A stretch of DNA of 64,000 nucleotides from JAVBKX01 sp031553835 (lineage in GTDB: Bacteria > Bacteroidota > Bacteroidia > Bacteroidales > Azobacteroidaceae), in assembly GCA_031553835.1 (NCBI GenBank), contig JAVBKX010000007.1, positions 62,001 to 126,000 of the forward strand. Direction: 5' to 3'. Below, piece after piece: positions 57,252-64,000 of the stretch. Under the pieces are notes generated by a model, which saw only the letters and a list, made by a program, of their open reading frames with translations, was not told where the DNA came from and did no database searches. Position 1 is the stretch's first letter. Each line of letters begins with the position of its first letter. Position numbers and translations under genes: made by a program.

Positions 57252-60143
57252 ATGAAAAAAACAAACATCCTTTTTTTGTGTTGCCTCTTTGCATCGCAGG
57301 TTTTATTTTCTCAGCGAAACGCTGAATTTGTGTCCCCCGACCGCCTTTTCTTTGAAGCAAAAAACATGTACAACGATAAAAATTATGCCGGTTGTATTGA
57401 CAAATTAACCCAATATAAGCTGTTGTCGGTTTCAAAAGGAGAAAAGCAGGAAGCCGATTTTTTATTGTTGGCCTCCGCGTATAAACAAGGAAACCAAGAA
57501 GTGATCGCTGATTTAAAGGATTTTTTGGATCAATATCCCGAAGACCGCCATGCCAATGAGATAGCATTTATGATTGGATCATTGCATTTTGCCGAACATG
57601 AATATAAACTGGCGGAATTTTGGTTCAAACGTTGCGAACTGGATCTACTATCGATTGAAGACCAGGAAGATTACGCATTTCGGATGGCCTATTCCAATTT
57701 GCAGCTAAAGAAAAATGACGAAGCCCGCCGGTTGTTCGGATTATTAAGGGATAATAGTGAAAAATATCATGTGCCGGCCACTTACTATTACGCCTGCATG
57801 TTGTATCAAAACGGTGAATACGATTCCGCATTGCAGTTGTTTAGCAATATGAAAAACACATCCGAGTTTCATCCCGGAATTTTGTATTATATCACACAAA
57901 TCCATTTTATTCAGAAACGTTATACGCAAACGATTCATGACGGAACCGAGTTGCTCAACAAATATCCTCATGAAGAGAATAATGCCGAAATGAACCGTCT
58001 GATAGGCGTTTCTTATTTTCAGGAAGGAGATTACAATAATGCGGCAAAATACTTGTCCACTTATGCAAAAATGGCCGGAACCGGTTCGCGCAATGACATG
58101 TACATGCTGGGAATGGCTTATTTCAAATTAAAAGATTACCGTTCGGCAATTACCTATTTGGGTCATGGAATTTCGTTGGAAGATGCTATGGGACAAAATG
58201 CTAATTTGCATTTGGGACAGGCTTATCTCAAAACCGGAGATTCCAAAAATGCATTGATGGCTTTTGAAGCAGCTTCCCGTGCGAATTTCGATCCTCAAAT
58301 CAAAGAATTCGCCATGTATAATTATGCCTTGTTGCTTTATCAAACCTCATCTTCGGGTTTTGGAGAATCGGTTACAGTATTGGAAAATTTTGTCAACACC
58401 TACCCCAATTCCCGTTACGCAGACAAAATCAACGACTGCTTGGTCGAAGTTTATTTGACCACAAAAAATTATGATACAGCATTGCGGTCCATCGAAAAAA
58501 TTAAAAATCCGGGAACTAAAATTTTGGAAGCCAAGCAAAAAATTTATTACCATCTTGGCACCGTATATTTCACTAATGCTGAATATTTAGCGGCATTATC
58601 CTATTTTACCAAAGCAATCACTGCCGGAAATTATGCTCCTTTAGAAAAATCACAAGCGATTTTCTGGCGGGCTGAAGCTTATTACCGGAAAGAAGATTAC
58701 AGTTCTGCAGCAACTGATTACCGGAGTTTCTTATCGGCATCCAATCGCGATCCGCAATTACTCCCCAATGCCTATTACGGATTGGGATACTGTTATTTTC
58801 AGCAACACCAATACGATCCGGCACAATCCACTCTTCAAAATTATGTAAACACAGAAAAAGATACTTCCAAACCCGAATTGGCCGACGCTTATGCGCGGAT
58901 TGGCGACTGTTATTTTTACAAACGAAGTTTTGCAGCTGCCGAAAATGCTTATTCGCAAGCGGTAAAATTACAACCGTCAATGGCAGCTTATTCGCTTTAT
59001 CAAAAAGGATTCGTATTGGGTTTACAAAAAGATTACAAAGGAAAAATCAATCAATTGGATTTGCTGGTTCAAAATTATCCCGATTCGCGTTATGTTCCTG
59101 ACGCATTGTATGAAAAAGGACGTGCGTACGTAATGATGGAAAATCCGAATCCGGCCATCCAAACCTTTGAAAATCTGATGAATAAATATCCGCAAAGCGC
59201 TTATGCCCGTAAAGCCGGAGTTCAAATCGGATTATTGTATTTCAATCAAAATGATCTGAAAAAATCGGTTACCGCATATAAAAAAGTAATTGAAAAATAT
59301 CCCGGAAGTGAAGAAGCCCGCGTAGCCATGCAGGATTTGAAATCGGTCTATGTAGAAATGAATGATGTATCGGGATATGCTCAATACGCAAACAAACAAG
59401 GCGGCGAAGCCAAATTTGGAGCCAGCGAACAGGATTCGTTGACTTATCTGGCTGCCGAACGTTTTTTTATGCGTGGCGATGAACAACAAGCCAAAACGGC
59501 CATGCAAAATTATCTGAATCAATTTGCAGAAGGCTCGTTTTCAGCCAATGCTAATTATTATTTAGGACAAATTGAGTACAATCAGAAAGCATACGAACCG
59601 GCAAAAAATTATTTTCAAAAAGTAGTTGCCGCCGGAAATACTGCTTTCCTCGAAAAAGCATTGGCCGGAGCCATGCGTTCGGCAGTCCGGTTAAAAGATA
59701 ATGCCACCATTATTCAAATGGCAGATATTTTACTAAAAGAAAGCAAATTGGATCCCGAATTATATAACGAGTCATTGTATAATCGTTCCAAAGCCTATGT
59801 CGAAACGAAACAAACGGATAAAGCCGCTGCCGATTGGAAAATTTTATCTAAAGACACGCGAACGGCTTATGGAGCTGAAGCCAAATATTTGCTGGCGCAG
59901 TATTATTTCGACAACCATTCTGCGGCACAGGCCGAAGCCGAAGTACAGGAATATATCAAACAGGGAACGCCTCATGCTTATTGGTTGGCGCGGAGCTATA
60001 TTCTCCTTTCCGATATTTATAAAAGTCGAAACGATTTAGTATTGGCCCGTCAATATCTGGAAAGTTTGCAACATAATTATAAAAATACAGGAGACGACAT
60101 CCCCACCATGATTCAGCAACGGCTGGCAGGACTGAGCCAATAA
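57252..60143 (+). CDS. Large secreted TPR protein
   Basis: 963 residues from ATG 57252; an upstream in-frame start at 57222 precedes the promoter's likely start region. Signal peptide MKKTNILFLCCLFASQVLFS, then about 20 TPR-like helix pairs (ADAYARIGDCYFYKRSFAAA, ANYYLGQIEYNQKAYEPAKN). Outer-membrane or periplasmic scaffold by inference. The next gene, a beta-barrel, follows after 11 bases, so the two form an operon; such a pair is seen in other Bacteroidota, but its task is not known to me. Confidence 0.8.
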   Translation: MKKTNILFLCCLFASQVLFSQRNAEFVSPDRLFFEAKNMYNDKNYAGCIDKLTQYKLLSVSKGEKQEADFLLLASAYKQGNQEVIADLKDFLDQYPEDRHANEIAFMIGSLHFAEHEYKLAEFWFKRCELDLLSIEDQEDYAFRMAYSNLQLKKNDEARRLFGLLRDNSEKYHVPATYYYACMLYQNGEYDSALQLFSNMKNTSEFHPGILYYITQIHFIQKRYTQTIHDGTELLNKYPHEENNAEMNRLIGVSYFQEGDYNNAAKYLSTYAKMAGTGSRNDMYMLGMAYFKLKDYRSAITYLGHGISLEDAMGQNANLHLGQAYLKTGDSKNALMAFEAASRANFDPQIKEFAMYNYALLLYQTSSSGFGESVTVLENFVNTYPNSRYADKINDCLVEVYLTTKNYDTALRSIEKIKNPGTKILEAKQKIYYHLGTVYFTNAEYLAALSYFTKAITAGNYAPLEKSQAIFWRAEAYYRKEDYSSAATDYRSFLSASNRDPQLLPNAYYGLGYCYFQQHQYDPAQSTLQNYVNTEKDTSKPELADAYARIGDCYFYKRSFAAAENAYSQAVKLQPSMAAYSLYQKGFVLGLQKDYKGKINQLDLLVQNYPDSRYVPDALYEKGRAYVMMENPNPAIQTFENLMNKYPQSAYARKAGVQIGLLYFNQNDLKKSVTAYKKVIEKYPGSEEARVAMQDLKSVYVEMNDVSGYAQYANKQGGEAKFGASEQDSLTYLAAERFFMRGDEQQAKTAMQNYLNQFAEGSFSANANYYLGQIEYNQKAYEPAKNYFQKVVAAGNTAFLEKALAGAMRSAVRLKDNATIIQMADILLKESKLDPELYNESLYNRSKAYVETKQTDKAAADWKILSKDTRTAYGAEAKYLLAQYYFDNHSAAQAEAEVQEYIKQGTPHAYWLARSYILLSDIYKSRNDLVLARQYLESLQHNYKNTGDDIPTMIQQRLAGLSQ

Positions 60144-60154
60144 TAAATGAAAAA

Positions 60155-61870
60155 ATGAAGACAATGAAAAAAATGAATATAATGAGAATAAGTGCAATGT
60201 TTATCTTGTTAGGTATTGCAGGATGTCTTTCGGCACAAGATTCTGTGAAACGGGAATTAACACTCGAGAAAGAATATGCACCCACCGTTCAGGATGCTTC
60301 GAAAATCAATTCGTTACCCGAAATCCGGGAACCGGAACCCACAAAGGCATCCATCGAATATATTGATTTTTCGACACCTTATGATGTCCGGTTATCAATT
60401 TTTCAGTTGAATCCGGGAAATTATTTTACAGATTTACAATCTTCCAACAAACGAGGGTATTTGAATTTAGGCGCCGGCACTTTCTTTGATTTCAACGGCG
60501 ATGCCGGATACCAGATTCTCAATCAGCCAAATGACAAATTATCGGTATTTTATTCCAACCGTTTTAGCAACGGCAATGTAAATTATCTGCAATACGATGA
60601 AAAAGGCAAAATGAAAATCAACGATAACCTGGGAGGATTAAGCTATTTGCACAATTTTGAGTTGTGTAAATTGTATGCCGACGCCAGTTACACTTATTCT
60701 GCATTCAACTATTATGGCATAGGAAAGGATGGAGATGTGAATCCTGATAATGCTCCCAATCAGGCGAATAACATCTTTGACATACGACTGGGACTTACTT
60801 CGCAGCAAGAAAGCGAATGGCATTATTTGTTTGATGTCAATTATTCCAATTTCCGGCAAAAATATGCTCTTCACACAGACAACTCCGGCTTGAAAGAAAA
60901 TTATTTCAAAGCAAAAGCAAATGTCGGCAAAGAATTTAATGGAAACCAATTGATAGGCCTGGAAGCATATATGCGCATGACTACCTATTCGTGGAACAGT
61001 TACGACAATTATGCCAATGTCGCCTTAAATCCATATTACAAAATTGATGGAGGAGATTGGGCGTTAAAATTAGGCGCCTGGGTACATTTTTTATTCAATT
61101 ATGAAGATAAAATGATGTTTTCGCCTGACATTGAGTTCATTTATCATCCGATAGAAACCATTGCATTGTATTTGCAGGCTACCGGTGAATTGAAAGACAA
61201 CAGTATGAAACCGGTCTTTTATGAAAATAGGTATGTTAATCCCACATTACGCGTTAAAGACGGCTACACCATGCTCGATGCAACAGTCGGATTCAAAACT
61301 TCAGTAGTTCCCAACCTTTGGATCGATTTATTTACCGGATACCGATTTACGAAAGATGACTATTTTTATACGCCTGCTTTCGCAGACACCTTTGTCCCCG
61401 ACAATTGGTTAGGATTGAATTTCAGTTCTGCCGATTACCAAAATGCAAAAGTATTTAAGCTCGGAACTAATTTAAAATATCAATTTGGCAGTCAATTCGA
61501 AACCGGGTTGAAAGCCGTATATTATCATTACACATTGGATGGCGATGAATCAGACGGCGGTCCGCGTACCTTTGGCGCCTGGAATAAACCTCAGTTCGAA
61601 ACCGATTTCCTGTTGGGTTACACACTCCCATTCCCATTTCGTTTAGATTTAAAATACCATCTCGAAACCGGACGTAAGCAATTAGTCGATGCGGAAGAAA
61701 TGACGATGAAAAATATCAATGAATTGAGTCTGCAAGGCACTTATTCCATTAACGATACCTTTTCTTTTTATATCAAAGCAAATAATTTATTGTTCCAGGA
61801 ATATGATTTGTGGTATGGTTATCCGGCGCAGGGATTTAACGCCATGTTGGGAGCAAATATCAAGTTTTAA
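60155..61870 (+). CDS. Outer-membrane beta-barrel protein, partner of the TPR protein
   Basis: 571 residues. Signal peptide (MRISAMFILLGIAGCLSAQ), a short N-terminal segment (RELTLEKEYAPTVQDASKIN), then a long run of alternating strands with Tyr/Phe girdles and turns, ending GYPAQGFNAMLGANIKF, typical of a barrel insertion signal. It has no plug domain, so it is not a normal TonB-dependent receptor, although it may be annotated as one. First Met chosen; later Met codons at 60164-60182 give the same signal peptide. Confidence 0.8.
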   Translation: MKTMKKMNIMRISAMFILLGIAGCLSAQDSVKRELTLEKEYAPTVQDASKINSLPEIREPEPTKASIEYIDFSTPYDVRLSIFQLNPGNYFTDLQSSNKRGYLNLGAGTFFDFNGDAGYQILNQPNDKLSVFYSNRFSNGNVNYLQYDEKGKMKINDNLGGLSYLHNFELCKLYADASYTYSAFNYYGIGKDGDVNPDNAPNQANNIFDIRLGLTSQQESEWHYLFDVNYSNFRQKYALHTDNSGLKENYFKAKANVGKEFNGNQLIGLEAYMRMTTYSWNSYDNYANVALNPYYKIDGGDWALKLGAWVHFLFNYEDKMMFSPDIEFIYHPIETIALYLQATGELKDNSMKPVFYENRYVNPTLRVKDGYTMLDATVGFKTSVVPNLWIDLFTGYRFTKDDYFYTPAFADTFVPDNWLGLNFSSADYQNAKVFKLGTNLKYQFGSQFETGLKAVYYHYTLDGDESDGGPRTFGAWNKPQFETDFLLGYTLPFPFRLDLKYHLETGRKQLVDAEEMTMKNINELSLQGTYSINDTFSFYIKANNLLFQEYDLWYGYPAQGFNAMLGANIKF

Positions 61871-61893
61871 TTCGTATTCTGCCGCAAAATTTT

Positions 61894-61901
61894 TATCTTT
61901 G
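61894..61901 (+). promoter_or_regulatory. Promoter -7 box for hipBA
   Basis: TATCTTTG, 34 bases before the HipB-like start. Confidence 0.5.
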
Positions 61902-61934
61902 TAAAAGATATCATCATATCTGTTAATAAGCAAA

Positions 61935-62285
61935 ATGACTATTAACGAATATTATTATATGCCTTCGATTTACAACTTTGATATTGATACTACTGAAGAT
62001 ATTTTGAAATTATTAGCACAAAATCTTCAAAAGCGGCGTTTGGAAAAAGGATTATCTCGCCATGTCCTTTCTAAAATGAGTGGCGTGCCTACAGCTACCA
62101 TTGCCAAATTTGAACAAAAATATGCCATTTCTCTACCTTCGTATATTGCTTTGGCCAAAGCATTGGGATATACAAAAGATGTAAAAGAATTATTGTCTCA
62201 ACCGCAATACAGCACAATGGAAGAGTTGGATACAATCAACAAAAATAAGGGACGTAAAAGAGGTAGCCGTGAAACCAATCAATAA
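61935..62285 (+). CDS. HipB-like antitoxin / repressor
   Basis: 116 residues. Helix-turn-helix of the XRE type in the middle (LQKRRLEKGLSRHVLSKMSG, VPTATIAKFEQ), a hydrophobic tail of the domain (SYIALAKALGYTKDV) and a basic C-terminus (NKGRKRGSRETNQ). In hipBA systems HipB binds HipA and represses the operon. The HipA gene starts 17 bases before this stop. Confidence 0.85.
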   Translation: MTINEYYYMPSIYNFDIDTTEDILKLLAQNLQKRRLEKGLSRHVLSKMSGVPTATIAKFEQKYAISLPSYIALAKALGYTKDVKELLSQPQYSTMEELDTINKNKGRKRGSRETNQ

Positions 62286-63375
62286 ATTATCTGTTTTATT
62301 TCGCGATAGAAAAGTCGGCGAATTAACAATGACTCCCGATAATCGCCAGTGCGCGTTTCAATACGATAAAGAATGGTTGTTATCCGGATTTTCTATTTCG
62401 CCATTGGATTTGCCTCTGAAGCCGGAATTGTTTATTGCAAAGCCGGAACCTTTTTGGGGTAATTTCGGCATATTTGAAGACAGTTTGCCCGATGGCTATG
62501 GCCGCTATCTGTTGAACCGAATGCTGAAAAAGCAAGGAATCGATGATAGTTCCCTAACGCCAATTCAGCGGTTGAGCATTGTTGGAACTGCCGGTATGGG
62601 AGCTCTATCTTATATTCCTGAATCATTTATCGGCGAGGACAAAACTTTACCTGAGTTGGATTATTTACAACAATTAGCACTGGATATTCTGTCCGAAAAA
62701 ACAAATACTGGTGCGGATGTCCTTTATTTTAACAGTGGTAATTCCGGTGGTTGTCGTCCAAAATGTTTGTACCAGGATGAAGAAGGTGCATGGCTTGTGA
62801 AATTTCGCCATACTTACGACCCGCTGAATATGGGGCAAATGGAGTTTCTATATAATGAAGTGGCGCGTACTTGTGGAATTGACGTTCCGGAGTTTAAACT
62901 ACTTCAGGTCAACTATTTTGCCAGCAAACGTTTTGATATAGAAAGTGGTCAACGCCTGCATATTGCGACTGTGGGCGCACTTCTTAACGAATCTATTTAC
63001 AATCCCAAATTAGACTATAAAACCTTACTTCATCTGACCGGCTATTTAACGCAAGATCCGGAGCAGGTAGATGAAATGTTCCGCCGGATGGTTTTCAACA
63101 TCTTGACCGACAACAAAGATGACCATGCCAAAAACTTCAGTTTTATCTGTCGTGAAGGAAAATGGTCGCTGTCCCCGGCATACGATCTTACCTGTAGCAG
63201 CGAAGGTTATCATGACGAACATGCTACTTCTGTAAACGGTAATGGCTTACCCACTATCGAAGATATGCTTGTTGTGGGGGAATCAATCCGCATTTCTCGT
63301 AAGAAAGGAATGGAAATAATTGGGAGAATGCTCAAAATTTGCACAGAAATCTTAGCAGAGCGGTTCAGGAATTAA
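62269..63375 (+). CDS. HipA-like serine/threonine kinase toxin
   Basis: 368 residues with GTG start (MKPINKLSVLFRDRKVGEL). HipA N-terminal module (FGIFEDSLPDGYGRYLLNRM), the Gly-rich loop GNSGGCRPKCLY, and the kinase core FRRMVFNILTDNKDDHAKNF with the catalytic Asp and metal-binding Asn, then LSPAYDLTCSS with the metal-binding Asp. All expected residues are present, so it may be active. HipA kinases phosphorylate aminoacyl-tRNA synthetases in studied cases; the target here is unknown. Its last bases overlap the exonuclease gene on the other strand. Confidence 0.9.
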   Translation: MKPINKLSVLFRDRKVGELTMTPDNRQCAFQYDKEWLLSGFSISPLDLPLKPELFIAKPEPFWGNFGIFEDSLPDGYGRYLLNRMLKKQGIDDSSLTPIQRLSIVGTAGMGALSYIPESFIGEDKTLPELDYLQQLALDILSEKTNTGADVLYFNSGNSGGCRPKCLYQDEEGAWLVKFRHTYDPLNMGQMEFLYNEVARTCGIDVPEFKLLQVNYFASKRFDIESGQRLHIATVGALLNESIYNPKLDYKTLLHLTGYLTQDPEQVDEMFRRMVFNILTDNKDDHAKNFSFICREGKWSLSPAYDLTCSSEGYHDEHATSVNGNGLPTIEDMLVVGESIRISRKKGMEIIGRMLKICTEILAERFRN

Positions 63376-63866
63376 AGTATCACCCTCGCTATTTTAGCGC
63401 ACGCCTCCGCATCCGCCAGCGCATGATGATGCCGGGTCAAATCAAACCCCACATGTGCCGCCACCGTATGCAACTGATGATTTTCTAATGCTGGAAATGC
63501 TTTTCGTGCCGCCCGGCAGGTGCAGTAAAATTTGTAATCAGGATAATCCATCCGGTAAATACGAAAAACAGCTTTCAGGCAGGCTTCATCAAAAGGACTG
63601 TTGTGGGCGACAAGAGGCAAATCCCGAATTTTTTCTTCAATTTGCGCCCAAACAGGAGGAAAAACAGGCGCCGAATCGGTGTCGGCTTGCGTCAATCCAT
63701 GAATTTGTGTGTTCCAATAATTATAATAATTGGGTTCGGGACAAATAAGAGAATAGAATTTATCTGCAATCTCTCCGGATCGAACAATCACAATACCTAC
63801 ACTGCAAACACTTCCCCGTTCTCCGTTGGCTGTTTCAAAATCAATCGCGGCAAAATCTTGTATCAT
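63372..63866 (-). CDS. DnaQ-like 3'-5' exonuclease
   Basis: 164 residues from ATG 63866 (MIQDFAAIDFETANG). DEDDh exonuclease motifs: Asp and Glu in AIDFETA, the Asp in LVAHNSPFDEACL, and HHALADAEACAKI with His and Asp. It is a stand-alone exonuclease domain, as in PolC/epsilon-like proteins of Bacteroidota. The frame is open upstream beyond the Met, but that part is not family-like. Convergent overlap of 4 bases with hipA. Confidence 0.88.
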   Translation of the reverse strand: MIQDFAAIDFETANGERGSVCSVGIVIVRSGEIADKFYSLICPEPNYYNYWNTQIHGLTQADTDSAPVFPPVWAQIEEKIRDLPLVAHNSPFDEACLKAVFRIYRMDYPDYKFYCTCRAARKAFPALENHQLHTVAAHVGFDLTRHHHALADAEACAKIARVIL

Positions 63867-64000
63867 ATTCAGATTATTTTCTTCATCGGTATGCTTTTCA
63901 AATTCATAAACGTTTGCATGATACGATTTCAGGAGAATTAGACTCCTAAATTGTTGTAAAGATAACGCTATTTTGTATTCCGCAAAAAAAGTGGACAATC

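Noticed and set aside
60155..61870. TonB-dependent receptor
   Set aside because: No plug domain or TonB box seen; only a barrel-like protein can be supported.

Overview
The window looks like chromosomal DNA from a member of the Bacteroidota, most likely order Bacteroidales. Supporting signs: intergenic regions carry the phylum-specific promoter pattern (TTTG, about 20 bases, TAnnTTTG); there are BspA-type leucine-rich repeat proteins ending in a type IX secretion-like sorting tail, a TonB energy transducer, many lipoproteins and small outer-membrane barrels; and a structured RNA sits directly behind rplT, as described for the Bacteroidales-1 RNA. Genus and species cannot be fixed from the sequence alone.

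Layout. 1-7.5 kb: a TonB-like protein cut by the window edge, Lon protease, a DUF2007-type small protein, an outer-membrane barrel, PriA and a lipoprotein. 7.5-11.2 kb: the translation cluster thrS-infC-rpmI-rplT on the minus strand, ending in a promoter-to-terminator noncoding RNA. 11.2-23.0 kb: a long minus-strand run that reads as one exopolysaccharide operon (fcl, gmd, WcaJ-type initiating transferase, FemAB/GNAT-like protein, two Wza-like export lipoproteins, a Wzc-like tyrosine kinase, a TPR protein) with ruvX and def embedded in it. GDP-fucose made by gmd/fcl is the likely sugar donor. 23.2-26.5 kb: a small lipoprotein, then rplM-rpsI-rpsB-tsf. 26.5-32.6 kb: nitroreductase, B12-dependent ribonucleotide reductase, a HerA-like DUF853 ATPase, and gpmA.

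33.3-44.3 kb is an accessory island of about 11 kb. It ends at the 3' end of a tRNA-Leu(CAA) gene, has a decayed tRNA-end copy plus terminator at the far side, and carries an identical 29-bp repeat just inside both ends. Cargo: tyrosine integrase, a Fic protein fused to an AbiEi-like winged helix and preceded by a six-copy operator array, an AlbA_2/Schlafen-type ATPase, a membrane protein, an excisionase-like HTH protein, a possible small RNA, a nucleotidyltransferase-HEPN fusion, and a very AT-rich overlapping three-gene unit: a Cys-rich membrane-anchored peptide, a radical SAM/SPASM enzyme and a membrane protein. This last unit is the best candidate in the window for an undescribed system. 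No conjugation genes are visible.

44.5-64 kb returns to chromosomal genes: an outer-membrane protein, parC, a DUF3316-like protein, an S41 peptidase, a rod-like structured RNA in front of a BspA-like protein that is split by a one-base deletion inside 420-bp repeats, a REP/MITE-like palindrome next to a RhuM gene relic, tex, a NUDIX hydrolase, a HigB/HigA-type pair whose toxin gene is frameshifted, a YdcF-like protein, a TPR protein with a partner barrel, HipB/HipA, and a DnaQ-like exonuclease. All functions are inferred from reading the sequence; no database search was run.
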